Assembly: GCA_013112545.1 (NCBI GenBank)
Contig: JABFGJ010000015.1
Span: 24,308 to 88,307 of the forward strand
Direction: 5' to 3'
DNA: 64,000 nt
DNA from: Bacteroidota bacterium
Lineage (GTDB): Bacteria; Bacteroidota; Bacteroidia; Flavobacteriales_E; Vicingaceae
In this document: positions 19,153-28,934 of the stretch, in pieces
How the letters are laid out: each line of letters starts with the position of its first letter
Position numbering within the stretch: the stretch's first letter is position 1
The notes under the pieces: generated by a model
What the model saw: the letters and a program-made list of their open reading frames with translations, nothing else
What the model was told of the DNA's origin: nothing
Databases searched by the model: none
Made by a program: the position numbers and the translations under genes

Positions 19153-19710
19153 ATGAAAGAAGAGAATAATACGATTGATGAGCAGGAAGGGAATATTGAA
19201 AACTCAACGTTCACCGAAAATGAAACGGATAACAATACCCAAGATCAGGAGCGAGAGCTATCGGACATAGAAAAGAAAGACCTTGAGATTCAAGCTTTAA
19301 ACGACAAGTACATTCGACTGTATTCTGAATTTGATAATTTCCGTAGAAGAACTCAGAAAGAAAAGTTAGAACTATATAAAACAGCTGGTGAGGATATTTT
19401 TAAAAGTTTACTCCCAGTAATGGATGATTTTGAACGTGCCAAAAAGTCCATGGAAGAAACCAAAAACTATGACAGTTTGAAAGAAGGCATTGATTTAATC
19501 TACAATAAGTTTTTAAATGTGTTTAAATCCAATGGTGTTGAACCGATGAATTCTGAAGGAAAAGAATTTGATAGTGAAATTCACGAAGCAATTTCGCAAA
19601 TACCTGCTCCTTCAAAAAAGATGGTTGGCAAAGTGGTTGATGTTATTGAAAAAGGTTACATCTTAAAAGAAAAAGTAATTCGCTATGCTAAAGTTGTAGT
19701 AGGGAAATAA
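19153..19710 (+). CDS. grpE: nucleotide exchange factor GrpE
   Basis: Releases ADP from DnaK in the Hsp70 cycle. It has 185 aa: an acidic Asn/Glu-rich N-terminus, a long coiled coil (LSDIEKKDLEIQALNDKYIR ... FDNFRRRTQKEKLE) and the C-terminal beta domain ending VGKVVDVIEKGYILKEKVIR. It sits 9 nt before dnaJ, and the pair forms an operon; dnaK is not in this window. Confidence 0.96.
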   Translation: MKEENNTIDEQEGNIENSTFTENETDNNTQDQERELSDIEKKDLEIQALNDKYIRLYSEFDNFRRRTQKEKLELYKTAGEDIFKSLLPVMDDFERAKKSMEETKNYDSLKEGIDLIYNKFLNVFKSNGVEPMNSEGKEFDSEIHEAISQIPAPSKKMVGKVVDVIEKGYILKEKVIRYAKVVVGK

Positions 19711-19719
19711 TAAAACACT

Positions 19720-20871
19720 ATGGCAAAAAGAGATTATTACGAGGTTTTAGGCGTAGATAAGAATGCAAGTACTCAAGAAGTAAAAAAAGCATATCGGAAA
19801 CTTGCAATAAAGTATCACCCTGACAAAAACCCTGACGATAAAGCAGCTGAAGAGAAATTTAAAGAAGCTGCAGAAGCTTATGAAGTTTTAAGTAACGAAG
19901 AAAAGAAAGCTAAATATGACCGTTTTGGTCATGCTGGTATGGGCGGTGGCTCAGGATTTGGCGGTGGCGGTATGAATATGGAAGACATATTCTCTCAATT
20001 TGGAGACATTTTTGGCGGAGGCGGCGGTTTTAGCGGATTCGGTGGATTTGGCGGCGGAGGTCAACGAGGTCGTCGTGTGAATCGAGGAAGTAATATACGT
20101 GTAAAAGTAAAATTGACTTTAAAAGACATCGTCAATGGTGTTGAAAAGAAAATTAAAGTCAAAAAATACATTTCTTGTAAAACATGTACTGGTTCTGGTG
20201 CAGAAGGAGGCAGTGGTTTTAATACTTGTGATCAATGTAATGGAAGTGGTCAAGTTACTCGAATCACGAATACGTTTTTAGGACAAATGCAAACCGCTTC
20301 TACTTGTCCAAAATGTGGTGGAGACGGAAAAATAATCACCAATAAGTGTAACACTTGCCATGGCGATGGAATTGTAAAAGACGATGAAACCATTGACCTA
20401 AAGATTCCAGCTGGTGTGGAAGATGGCATGCAACTTTCAGTAACAGGTAGAGGAAATATGGGCGCCAGAAATGGTGTTGCAGGAGATTTAATTGTGTTGA
20501 TTGAAGAAGAAGAGCATCCTGAATTAAAAAGAGATGGCAACAACATCCTTTATGATTTATACATTCCATTTCCAGATGCAATTTTAGGTTCTGAAGTAAC
20601 AGTGCCAACCGTTAATGGAAAAGCAAAAATAAAAATTGAAGCTGGCACACAAGGTGGAAAAGTACTTCGACTTAGAAACAAAGGTATTCCTGATGTTAAT
20701 GGGTATAGAACTGGCGATCAGTTGGTCAATATAAATGTGTGGACTCCTCAAAATTTGAGTAAAGAAGACAAAAAAATTATTGAAAAACTACGTGGTTCAA
20801 AAGCTTACGAACCACAACCAACTGCAGATGATAAAGGTTTTTTTGAACGAATGAAAGATTATTTTAGGTAA
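19720..20871 (+). CDS. dnaJ: chaperone protein DnaJ
   Basis: Hsp40 co-chaperone that delivers substrates to DnaK and stimulates its ATPase. The 383 residues show a J domain ([23 protein letters not shown] in KYHPDKNP), a Gly/Phe-rich linker, four CxxCxGxG zinc repeats ([32 protein letters not shown]) and the C-terminal substrate domains. A strong terminator hairpin lies about 50 nt downstream, inside the first codons of the next gene. Confidence 0.97.
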   Translation: MAKRDYYEVLGVDKNASTQEVKKAYRKLAIKYHPDKNPDDKAAEEKFKEAAEAYEVLSNEEKKAKYDRFGHAGMGGGSGFGGGGMNMEDIFSQFGDIFGGGGGFSGFGGFGGGGQRGRRVNRGSNIRVKVKLTLKDIVNGVEKKIKVKKYISCKTCTGSGAEGGSGFNTCDQCNGSGQVTRITNTFLGQMQTASTCPKCGGDGKIITNKCNTCHGDGIVKDDETIDLKIPAGVEDGMQLSVTGRGNMGARNGVAGDLIVLIEEEEHPELKRDGNNILYDLYIPFPDAILGSEVTVPTVNGKAKIKIEAGTQGGKVLRLRNKGIPDVNGYRTGDQLVNINVWTPQNLSKEDKKIIEKLRGSKAYEPQPTADDKGFFERMKDYFR

Positions 20872-20897
20872 TTTGACCCACTAAAACCTAATTTATT

Positions 20898-22481
20898 TTG
20901 TTTCAATTCAAATTATATAAAAAAGCTATCCGATTGGGTAGCTTTTTGTTTGTGGTATTATGTCTTAATATTAATACAAGCGCTCAAGACTCCATTGCTC
21001 ACAACCTCAAAATCTTAGAAGACTTTAACACTGATTCTAGGTCAATACCACATAGCTATTTGGGGAAAAATTCAAAGGGGAATTATTTTTTATTTTCTGA
21101 AGGAAAATATGCACAAGGCAGCACTTATTTTATAAAGACAAACCATGATTTTACGGAAATATTAGGCAAAATAAAACTTACTGATTATATAGAGGGGAAT
21201 GAAACAGAACAATTAGGGTATTTTTTTTCTAGAGAGAAAGTATATAATTTTAGCTGTACCGAGAATCGAACTGTCAGAAAGTTTTATTATCAAGAGCTTA
21301 ATTTAGATTCGTTTTCAGTTAATAAAAAAATTTTATTGGATAGTATTCACTCCGAAAAGTATAATATTAAAAAATCATTTAGTGCATTTATTAACAATAG
21401 CGACACCTCAACTTTAGGGTTAATTTATGATTATCACACAAGATCAGAAGATACAACTAAGTTTTGTATAATCTCCTTCGATCAAGACCTAGTAAAAGTT
21501 AATCATCATGTATATTCCATTCCAAAAAAGCAAAGAAATTTTATAATATACTCTGCACTAATTCATGGAAAAAACGAAACATATTTAATTACTGCAGATG
21601 AAAGTAAGTTAAACTTAAATTATAAGTCAATTCCGTTTGACATAGATTATCATATACTAAAGCTCAAAGATGGGTTAATAGATACTATTGCCAAAATAGA
21701 CAACCAAGACAAATGGATTAGGCAATTTAAATTTGAATACTATAAAGAGAAGCTGATTCTAACAGGAATCTATTCAAATCATGGAAAATTTGATCTACAC
21801 GGTACTTTTCAATTCCAATATAATTTAAAGGAGGATAAGTTAACTACTTTAAAGTTTAAGCCTGTAAATCCAGAGCTTTTTAGATTTCATCAAACCTCTA
21901 AATTGAATAGGCCATTAAGGTATATGTATTCAAAAAACAAAGTTATAAAGTATCAAGAATTGCCATTATATTTTTTAAATGACGTTTATGATTTTGAAGA
22001 TGGCTCTAGATTACTTGCTGCTGAACAGCGCTTGCTTATTAATTCAAATGTCGATGTCTATGTTTATGGAAATATATTTTTAACTATGCTAGATTCTTCT
22101 GGAAATGTATTATGGGAAGATATTATTTTAAAGAATAATACTAAGAATTTCACCCCAGTCTATTCAGGTTACACATCAATTCAAGATTCAAATAAAATTT
22201 GGTTTGTATATAATGACAACATTAACAACTTAAGAAATATACCATTAAGAAAAAGGTACAATGCATTTACCCCAGCTTTAAACAGTGCTATAATTCTAAC
22301 TGAAGTCAACTCTAAAGGACTAATCAAACAAGAAGTAATTTATAAAAATTTAAAACTTCGTAATAAGTTATTAAGGCCAAACCCTTCTTTTGAGATTGGT
22401 AAAAATAAATTATTATTATTTAGTCAAAACAAAGCAAACTTGAAGTCTCAGAAATTTTTCATTTTAGATTTAAACAAATAG
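20898..22481 (+). CDS. hypothetical secreted protein
   Basis: Unrecognised 527-aa protein. The frame begins with a TTG at 20898; no ATG is available, and FKLYKKAIRLGSFLFVVLCLNINTSAQ reads as a signal peptide with a positive N-region and SAQ cleavage site. The mature part is beta-rich with Tyr/Phe/Asn-heavy strands (YLGKNSKGNYFLFSEGKY, LTMLDSSGNVLWEDIIL), resembling a secreted beta-propeller without a T9SS tail. The terminator-like hairpin of dnaJ lies within codons 8-17, so expression probably depends on read-through or a promoter I cannot see. Confidence 0.7.
   Translation: MFQFKLYKKAIRLGSFLFVVLCLNINTSAQDSIAHNLKILEDFNTDSRSIPHSYLGKNSKGNYFLFSEGKYAQGSTYFIKTNHDFTEILGKIKLTDYIEGNETEQLGYFFSREKVYNFSCTENRTVRKFYYQELNLDSFSVNKKILLDSIHSEKYNIKKSFSAFINNSDTSTLGLIYDYHTRSEDTTKFCIISFDQDLVKVNHHVYSIPKKQRNFIIYSALIHGKNETYLITADESKLNLNYKSIPFDIDYHILKLKDGLIDTIAKIDNQDKWIRQFKFEYYKEKLILTGIYSNHGKFDLHGTFQFQYNLKEDKLTTLKFKPVNPELFRFHQTSKLNRPLRYMYSKNKVIKYQELPLYFLNDVYDFEDGSRLLAAEQRLLINSNVDVYVYGNIFLTMLDSSGNVLWEDIILKNNTKNFTPVYSGYTSIQDSNKIWFVYNDNINNLRNIPLRKRYNAFTPALNSAIILTEVNSKGLIKQEVIYKNLKLRNKLLRPNPSFEIGKNKLLLFSQNKANLKSQKFFILDLNK
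20920..20947 (+). terminator. terminator of grpE-dnaJ, embedded in the next gene
   Basis: AAAAAGCTATCC (20920-20931) and GGGTAGCTTTTT (20936-20947) pair over 12 bp with one G-T wobble and a 4-nt loop. The arm ends in five T, the classic intrinsic terminator form. It lies in the signal-peptide codons of the downstream secreted protein gene. Confidence 0.7.
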
Positions 22482-22526
22482 TTATACTGTTTAATAACAT
22501 CTCGCTTAGTTTCTAAACACAAGAAA

Positions 22527-25500
22527 TCAATTAAACACTTGCTCTAATTTCTTGTCCTCTAAATAATATAAATAACCTTCAATTTGTTTTTCGCTCATTG
22601 CTGTAATTAAGTTCATGTAGTTTTGGACTTGCTTTTTGTGTGCTTCTTTTTCTTCTCCTGTTTTGTATTCTAAAACCATTATTTTATCCGAATTAAATAC
22701 CACTCGATCTGGACGCCATACTTTACCGTTCTTCTCAATTAAAGTAGCTTCGTTTAATGTTTGTTTATTATTGGAAAAAAACGGCGCACAATCTTCCGAA
22801 AGTAGTATGGAGTTAATTTCTTCAGTTAATATTTTCTTCTGTTCTTTTGTCAATTGCCCATTTAAAAAATATTGATTTACAACTTCATCTATATCTTCTG
22901 CCTTATCTATTTTCGACATAATTTCATGAAATAAGTTTCCAAATCTTTGAGCGTTTAATTCATCTTCATTTAATTCATGTTTAGAGTTTTGACCTAATTT
23001 TAATTTATTATCCCAAGCTTCTGAATGGTAATGAAGGTCAAAGTCTATTGCAGTTTCCATTTTCACTGCCGTTGTTTTTTTACTTGCCAGACCAATTGAA
23101 TATCCTTCGTCATTTATAGTAGCGTTTATTGGCCTTCCAATTTCAAGTAAGCGTGCTAGATTGTAATTCTCAAGTTCATCTAGACTCTTTTGCGCTGATG
23201 GTTTTTTAGTCCGAATATATAAGCGATCAGTTGGCCTAGTAAAAGCCACATAAGTGTCATTTACTAAATCCATAAATTTCTTTTCATACTCTATTTCAAA
23301 CTCCTTAGTATATGTTGAATTAAACATATCTGAGCCATACTCAACTAAGGTGTTACTTGCTAATTCAGGGTATTCACGCTGCTTAACCCATAATAAATCA
23401 ACATGTTTGCCTTCACTAATAGATTGCTCGGCAAATGGATATATTACAATTGGGAATTCTAATCCTTTTGATTTATGTATGGTTAGAACTTGTACAGCAT
23501 CCATTCCTTCAGGTGCTTCTATCGACAACTTATCGCCTTTGATTTCCCACCATCTCAAGAAGTCCATCAAGCTTTTAGATTCCGATTGACTAAAGTTTAA
23601 AACCGCTTCCATAAAAAATTGCAAGTAGATGTCAAATCCTTCGTTCAATTTAAAAATTCGAATCAGCGATTCAAAACATTCATAGCTCGTTTTAGCCCTA
23701 TGTTCAGTTACATCAACCTGATAACCTAGTTGTTTTAGATTATTTTCGAATGATTCATTATTCAAAATCATCTTTTGAAAACGTTCATCTAATTCACCAT
23801 GAATGCGCTTTGTTTTAACCAAAAACTCAATACAATTTTTTTGATAATTCTTATTATCTGGCTCATTTATCCATAAAGCCATATCAATCAAAAATAAAAT
23901 GTGCGGCATTGTTATTAGCCTTAAACTTTCAGAAGATAAGATAGGTATATCATTGACTTTTAAAAATTCAGAAATTTCTATGGCATGATTTCTTGTTCGA
24001 CATAAAATTGCAATGTCTTCATGCGAATAACCATCTTTTATGCAATCTTGTATGTCTGAAAATACCTGTTTCATATAATTAAACTTTTTATCTTCATGTT
24101 TAAAAAATTTTACATCAACAAAACCTGTATTATCATTTTCATCGTACTCCTGTCGATGGCCGTCAAAAATGTTTAAAACACGAGCAGGCATCAAGGTTTT
24201 TAAGTTTTCAAACAATTCATTATTAAATGCTACTATTTTAGCTTTTGAGCGATAGTTCTTAATCAGATTGTCAGGATTGTATTGACTTTTTAAGCTCAAT
24301 AAACGATTTATTACAATTGGATTATCAGAAAATTGCTCTGGAACATAATCTGGCATCTCTGAAAACTGTTCTACCTCTCCCCCTCTGAATCGGTAAATTG
24401 CTTGTTTAGCGTCACCTACTATCATGTTAAATTCACCTCTTGCAAGAGATTCTTCGATAAGGGGCATCAGATTCATAAACTGCAAAATAGAAGTATCTTG
24501 AAATTCATCAATCATGATATGATCGTATTTCTCACCCAATTTTTCATACACAAAGGGCATTGGCTCGTTTAAAACTACTTCGCTAATTTTTTTATTAAAA
24601 TCAGAAATCGGAACTATTCGTTGTTCTTTTTTAAGTGTAGAAAGTCTTGATTCAATTGCTTTTAGCAAAGCTACTAACCTCAAGTTCTTAGAAATTAATT
24701 TTTTCGAAAGGTAAATTGCCAAACCAGCTTTAATTTCTTCTTGAGCTAGATTATAATAATCTATTAACTGAGATTTAATATTATCAATAGCCAACTTATC
24801 CGTTGAATTAACTTTTCCTGAAAACCATTTATCTTCTTCTATCGTTTCTAAAACTCGTTGGGTAGGTTTAAACGATTTATAATCAAATGAGACAAGCTTT
24901 TTATAATAACTAGGCAAACCACCTCCATTCTTATTTCCATATCTAAAACTTTCGCTATTAATGCTATTGGACTTAATTAGATTTAGAGCAGCTTCTCCAA
25001 TTCCACTAATCTTTTGTTCATATACTTTGTTCTCTTTCCAAATGGTTTGTTGAATTTCTTTAATTTTTTCGATTTTCAATTCACTCATTTGAGCTAATCT
25101 TAATGCGCCATCTTCGGCCAATAACTTTTTAGCTACTTCAAAAATATCTTCTATCGGGTTCCAAGAATCTCCTTCTTCAACTTTTGTTAGGGAGTGATTA
25201 ATTACTAAATCTGATATTTGTGGGTCTTGACCAACTACAGAGATCATCAAACCAATCACTTGTCTTAAAATGGTGTCTTCATCTAAATCAACTTTAAAAT
25301 TGACCGACAAGTCTAAATCTTTAGCAAAGGTGCGTAATAAGCGATGTGAAAATTTATCAATGGTGCTAACATTAAAATCTGCATAATTATGCAAAATCGT
25401 TAAATGTGCTTTTTGACATCTAACTTGAAGTTCTTCCTCTTTTATTTCAAGTTCTTTTTTCAAGTCTTCTTTCAAGTAATAGGATGTTCCCTCTTCTGCA

Positions 25501-25700
25501 ATGTTGCCCCCTATTTCTTTTAATGCTTTTAAAATACGTTCTTTCATCTCTGTGGCAGCCTTGTTTGTGAAAGTGATTGCCAATATTTTAGTAAAAGCAT
25601 AGGGGTTAGAGTCTTTTAAACTTAATAGCAGAAATTCTTTCACTAAAGTGTAGGTTTTTCCAGAACCAGCAGATGATTTATATACTTTAAAGTTTTTCAT
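22527..25700 (-). CDS. UvrD-family helicase with C-terminal RecB-like nuclease (AddA-like)
   Basis: Helicase-exonuclease of the AddAB/RecBCD type, which resects double-strand breaks. It has 1057 aa. Helicase motifs: SSAGSGKTYTLVKEFLLLSL (Walker A at the N-terminus), IDEFQDTS, VGDAKQAIYRFRGGEVE, NYRSKAKIV, LTIHKSKGLEFPIVIYPFAE and VAFTRPTDRLY. The C-terminal PD-(D/E)XK nuclease is intact: FGNLFHEIMSKI, RPDRVVFNSDKIMVLEYKTG and KKQVQNYMNLI. An AddB-like partner is not in the window. Its start overlaps the end of miaA by 14 nt, so the pair is an operon. Confidence 0.9.
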   Translation of the reverse strand: MKNFKVYKSSAGSGKTYTLVKEFLLLSLKDSNPYAFTKILAITFTNKAATEMKERILKALKEIGGNIAEEGTSYYLKEDLKKELEIKEEELQVRCQKAHLTILHNYADFNVSTIDKFSHRLLRTFAKDLDLSVNFKVDLDEDTILRQVIGLMISVVGQDPQISDLVINHSLTKVEEGDSWNPIEDIFEVAKKLLAEDGALRLAQMSELKIEKIKEIQQTIWKENKVYEQKISGIGEAALNLIKSNSINSESFRYGNKNGGGLPSYYKKLVSFDYKSFKPTQRVLETIEEDKWFSGKVNSTDKLAIDNIKSQLIDYYNLAQEEIKAGLAIYLSKKLISKNLRLVALLKAIESRLSTLKKEQRIVPISDFNKKISEVVLNEPMPFVYEKLGEKYDHIMIDEFQDTSILQFMNLMPLIEESLARGEFNMIVGDAKQAIYRFRGGEVEQFSEMPDYVPEQFSDNPIVINRLLSLKSQYNPDNLIKNYRSKAKIVAFNNELFENLKTLMPARVLNIFDGHRQEYDENDNTGFVDVKFFKHEDKKFNYMKQVFSDIQDCIKDGYSHEDIAILCRTRNHAIEISEFLKVNDIPILSSESLRLITMPHILFLIDMALWINEPDNKNYQKNCIEFLVKTKRIHGELDERFQKMILNNESFENNLKQLGYQVDVTEHRAKTSYECFESLIRIFKLNEGFDIYLQFFMEAVLNFSQSESKSLMDFLRWWEIKGDKLSIEAPEGMDAVQVLTIHKSKGLEFPIVIYPFAEQSISEGKHVDLLWVKQREYPELASNTLVEYGSDMFNSTYTKEFEIEYEKKFMDLVNDTYVAFTRPTDRLYIRTKKPSAQKSLDELENYNLARLLEIGRPINATINDEGYSIGLASKKTTAVKMETAIDFDLHYHSEAWDNKLKLGQNSKHELNEDELNAQRFGNLFHEIMSKIDKAEDIDEVVNQYFLNGQLTKEQKKILTEEINSILLSEDCAPFFSNNKQTLNEATLIEKNGKVWRPDRVVFNSDKIMVLEYKTGEEKEAHKKQVQNYMNLITAMSEKQIEGYLYYLEDKKLEQVFN

Positions 25701-26610
25701 TCAATTTTTGTTTTATGATATTTAGTTTCTTTTCCAATGGAATTTCTGCTTCTATCCAATTGATTACATAGCCCATTTTTTCCATTCTTCTATACCAAGT
25801 CATTTGCTTTTTAGCAAATCGTCTGATTGCTTGCAATAAATCATCATACATTTGAGTGTAGCTAATTTCTTTATTCAAATAAAGCGCAATAAATTTATAT
25901 TCTAAACCATAATACGTTAGTTTTTCAATGCTAATACCATCTGCTATTAGTTGGGCAACCTCATCTATCATTCCTTCATTTAACCTTGAATCTAAGCGCA
26001 ATTTAATTTGATGCCTTAAAATTGACCGATCTATTTGGATTCCAAAAATGACATATTGTTTAATTGGATTTAACTCTTTTTGGCTTACTTGCTTGTATTT
26101 CTCAATTTCTATCGCTCGTATTGTTCGTTCTCGGTCGTTTAAATCTGTTTGGTTGTGCACATTTGATTTCATTTTTTTTAGCATATCATTCAATTCCAAT
26201 TGATTCAATGCATATAATTCTTCTCTTAATTTTTTGTTATGGGGAACTTTAAGCATTAGTTCTGGCTGAAGAGCTGCCTGTAAATACATTCCGGTTCCAC
26301 CGCAAAGTATTGGTATTTTATCATTTTTAATAAGGGTATCATATGCGGCCAAAAAATCTTGTTGAAATTCAAAAACATCATACTCATCTCCCGGGTCTTT
26401 AATGTCGATTAAATGATGTTGAATAACTTGGTCATCTATAGTAAAGTCTGCCAAGTCCTTCCCGGTTCCAATGTCCATTTTACGATAAACTTGTCGGCTA
26501 TCAGCACTAATTATTTCTCCATTCAATTCCTTAGCTAAATGAACAGCGAGTTTGGTTTTACCAACCGCAGTAGGTCCGAGAATGACAACAAGTTTATTTA
26601 ATAATTCCAA
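25687..26610 (-). CDS. miaA: tRNA dimethylallyltransferase MiaA
   Basis: Adds the dimethylallyl group to A37 of tRNAs reading UNN codons. The 307-aa protein has the P-loop LGPTAVGKTKLAVHLAKEL, the substrate loop SADSRQVYRKMDIGTGK and the catalytic-domain segments GGTGMYLQAAL and RFAKKQMTWYRRM. The start codon is TTG at 26610 (MELLNKLVVILGPTAVGKT); no ATG precedes the P-loop. It overlaps the downstream helicase-nuclease gene and diverges from the copper/cytochrome cluster. Confidence 0.95.
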   Translation of the reverse strand: MELLNKLVVILGPTAVGKTKLAVHLAKELNGEIISADSRQVYRKMDIGTGKDLADFTIDDQVIQHHLIDIKDPGDEYDVFEFQQDFLAAYDTLIKNDKIPILCGGTGMYLQAALQPELMLKVPHNKKLREELYALNQLELNDMLKKMKSNVHNQTDLNDRERTIRAIEIEKYKQVSQKELNPIKQYVIFGIQIDRSILRHQIKLRLDSRLNEGMIDEVAQLIADGISIEKLTYYGLEYKFIALYLNKEISYTQMYDDLLQAIRRFAKKQMTWYRRMEKMGYVINWIEAEIPLEKKLNIIKQKLNEKL

Positions 26611-26680
26611 GGCAACTTAAATTATGCAATTTCGTCTAAATTATGTACTACTATTTAAACATTTTCAATTATTTGAATCT

Positions 26681-26688
26681 TATCTTTG
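26681..26688 (+). promoter_or_regulatory. -7 element of the MbnP/MbnH cluster
   Basis: TATCTTTG is a full match to TAnnTTTG and stands exactly 4 nt before a GTG that is the best start of the first gene. This is the same box-to-start distance as at pcrA and the nrnA-like gene, suggesting a leaderless transcript. No convincing -33 TTG is seen. Confidence 0.5.
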
Positions 26689-26692
26689 TAAG

Positions 26693-27073
26693 GTGATATC
26701 AAAGTTAAATACATTAGGAGCTATATTCTTGCTTATTGTCGTTTTATATGGCACTACGCATAAGACATGGATTCGTATCTCTTATGAAATAAATAAGTTA
26801 GAAATCATCGATAAATTTTGTATCAATAAAGAAGTTACTACTTATAGCTGCGACGGTAAGTGTCACCTAAAAACACAATTAGAAAAAGCAGATGAACCTG
26901 CAAGCAACAAACCAAGAGTCATAAGCGAGGAAAATATATTACTTTTCAATTTTACGTTTAAAGAACTTGAAATTTTAAGCCCAGCTTCAAAACATATTTC
27001 CTTTAACATTATAAGAAATAATTACTCTTATATTTTCGCTCAAGCCGTATTAGACCCTCCTAAGTTTAGTTGA
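26693..27073 (+). CDS. small membrane protein with CDGKCHL motif
   Basis: The open frame reaches back to 26624. However, the GTG at 26693 gives a protein (126 aa) that starts just before its single membrane segment (LGAIFLLIVVLYGTTHKTWI), as is usual for this Bacteroidota family, and it lies 4 nt after a -7 box. After the membrane segment comes FCINKEVTTYSCDGKCHLKT; the paired Cys and His could bind metal. Such CxGKC proteins are common next to copper or haem genes. Function is otherwise unknown; the start is uncertain. Confidence 0.65.
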   Translation: MISKLNTLGAIFLLIVVLYGTTHKTWIRISYEINKLEIIDKFCINKEVTTYSCDGKCHLKTQLEKADEPASNKPRVISEENILLFNFTFKELEILSPASKHISFNIIRNNYSYIFAQAVLDPPKFS

Positions 27074-27107
27074 ATCAATTTTTTAATTATTCAATAAACT
27101 TATAACT

Positions 27108-28094
27108 ATGAAAAAAATAGTATTCCTTTTAATGGGAATAATGTTGACTTCAATGGAGATAAAAGCATGTGACCTATGTTCTATTTACATGAACTTAGAG
27201 CCTAATGACCTTAATAATTCTTTTGGATTCAACTATCGATACAGAACATTTTCTGCATCTAGAATTGATTATTCGGTGCTAACAACTAAAGATAAACATG
27301 CGATTGGCAACACGGTACTTTCTAATGCAGTAAGTCAAGAAGAAAGATTTAATGCTTATGATGTTTGGCTTAATTACTTCTTAAGTAATACATGGCAATT
27401 AAATGCAAGCATTAGCTTTTCAGACAATTACTATCTTGAAAATGATAGCATTATACATTCAATCGCTGGGCCTGGCGATCTAACTTTAGTATTTAAGCAC
27501 ATGGTTTACAATACTAAAGTAACAGATTCGTCCAACTGGGCTTTTCGGTTACTCGCTGGTATAGGTGGAAAACTACCAACAGGTAAATACAACCAGCCCT
27601 ATGTGGTAAGTCCAGCATCTAATCAAAAAGGGAACATAGTATATGGCGTACCCTATAGCGAATTAGACCCTCATTTACAAAGTGGCACTGGAAGTTACGA
27701 TTTAATTATGCTAACAGAAGCACAATTAAAATTTAAAACATACGGCCTATCAAGTAATGTAAGCTATCGTATTAATTCTGAAAATAGCAATCAATTTAGG
27801 TTTGCTAATCGATTAAATCTCAATTCATATTTCTTCAAAATAATCCAATTTGGTGAGCAAAAAATTGCGCCAAATATTGGTTATGGTTTTGAATATAGTG
27901 AAAGAGATACCTTTAAAGGAGAAGAATATTTAAATTCAGGAGGATTTGCATCCTTCTTTACTTCAGGTATTAAATATTACTTGAAGAAATCGGGTATTGG
28001 TATAACTTATTTTATGCCCTTAACTCAAAACTTAAACGACAAGCAATTGCAAAATGACAAACGCATTACTTGTGATTTAACATTTTATTTTTAA
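27108..28094 (+). CDS. outer-membrane-type protein with N-terminal CDLC motif
   Basis: The 328-aa protein has a signal peptide (MKKIVFLLMGIMLTSMEIKA) followed at once by CDLCSIYMNLEP, the place where relatives carry CDICGC-like metal-binding motifs. The rest alternates beta strands and turns (FGFNYRYRTFSA, GGKLPTGKYNQPY, QSGTGSYDLIMLTEAQLKF) and ends in a strand finishing with Phe, as in outer-membrane barrels. Bacteroidota relatives are annotated as transporter-like and neighbour mbnP/mbnH genes. I infer a role in moving copper or a related ligand. Confidence 0.78.
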   Translation: MKKIVFLLMGIMLTSMEIKACDLCSIYMNLEPNDLNNSFGFNYRYRTFSASRIDYSVLTTKDKHAIGNTVLSNAVSQEERFNAYDVWLNYFLSNTWQLNASISFSDNYYLENDSIIHSIAGPGDLTLVFKHMVYNTKVTDSSNWAFRLLAGIGGKLPTGKYNQPYVVSPASNQKGNIVYGVPYSELDPHLQSGTGSYDLIMLTEAQLKFKTYGLSSNVSYRINSENSNQFRFANRLNLNSYFFKIIQFGEQKIAPNIGYGFEYSERDTFKGEEYLNSGGFASFFTSGIKYYLKKSGIGITYFMPLTQNLNDKQLQNDKRITCDLTFYF

Positions 28095-28105
28095 CTAACT
28101 TTATA
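28086..28105 (+). repeat. duplicated cassette boundary, copy 1
   Basis: TATTTTTAACTAACTTTATA (20 bp, spanning the stop of the CDLC gene and the leader of mbnP) recurs exactly at 30170-30189, ahead of the collapsed mbnP copy. It marks the left edge of a tandem duplication of the mbnP-mbnH pair. Confidence 0.75.
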
Positions 28106-28116
28106 AATAATATATC

Positions 28117-28929
28117 ATGAAAAATAAATTCAAAACAGCGCTAATAGCTTTAATAGCTCTTCCGCTACTATCTCTATTTTTAGTGTCTTGCGAAGACGAT
28201 GAACCTAAAATAGAAACAAAAATTGTAAAAGAGTTGGTTGACCCAACCAGATATACCATCAGCATTGATATGAAGCAAAAGGTCAATGGTAATGACTTGG
28301 TGTTGAATACTGCCAATAAACCTTATACTACAAAAAATGGTGAAGCATTTAATGTAACTAAGCTTCGATACTTAATCTCAGATATCACCTTTAATAAGGC
28401 TGATGGTTCTAGTTTTACCATTAACGAATACCATTTAGTTGACATTTCAAACTCAACAACTTTGCAATTCAATCCTACAACTAAAGTTCCAGCAGGCGAA
28501 TACACTTCCATTTCATTTAATTTTGGATTTGATCGAGAGGATAACATAACAAATGGTTATTCTGACCTAACAACAGTGCTTTGGAATTGGCCCATGCCTT
28601 TAGGTGGAGGATATCACTTCATGCAACTAGAAGGAAAATTTGACTCTCTAGGTACTGAAAAAGGATTTGCTACCCACATGGGAACAGCAAGAAACATAAC
28701 TCCAACAGATACCACATTTGAAGATAATCATTTTGTTGCAAAACCTATTGCATCAGCTATTACAATTGATGGTGAAGAAAGCTTTTCTATCATTATGAAT
28801 GTGGAACAATGGTACGAGAATCCATATACTTGGGATTTAAATAAATATGGGCTAATGATTATGCCAAAGTATGATGCACAAAGAAAATTAAACTTAAATG
28901 GCCCTTCAGTATTCACAGTTGAAATATAG
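28117..28929 (+). CDS. MbnP-like copper-binding lipoprotein
   Basis: The 270-aa lipoprotein (signal MKNKFKTALIALIALPLLSL, lipobox LVSC) has the MbnP-family pattern: YTISIDMKQKVNGNDLVLN, KPYTTKNGEAFNVTKLRYLI, the YHLVD segment, VPAGEYTSISFNFGFDRE, the Trp-rich TVLWNWPMPLGGGYHFMQLE and THMG. In the characterised system MbnH oxidises a Trp of MbnP to kynurenine to make a Cu(I) site; the Trp-rich segment here is the candidate. The dihaem enzyme gene starts 5 nt downstream. Copper binding itself is inferred. Confidence 0.82.
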   Translation: MKNKFKTALIALIALPLLSLFLVSCEDDEPKIETKIVKELVDPTRYTISIDMKQKVNGNDLVLNTANKPYTTKNGEAFNVTKLRYLISDITFNKADGSSFTINEYHLVDISNSTTLQFNPTTKVPAGEYTSISFNFGFDREDNITNGYSDLTTVLWNWPMPLGGGYHFMQLEGKFDSLGTEKGFATHMGTARNITPTDTTFEDNHFVAKPIASAITIDGEESFSIIMNVEQWYENPYTWDLNKYGLMIMPKYDAQRKLNLNGPSVFTVEI

Positions 28930-28934
28930 AAATC

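Noticed and set aside
22498..22515. ACATCTCGCTTAG resembling ACATCTCGCCTAG near 12175 as a dispersed repeat
   Set aside because: Only about 13 bp with one mismatch and unrelated surroundings; expected by chance in this amount of sequence.
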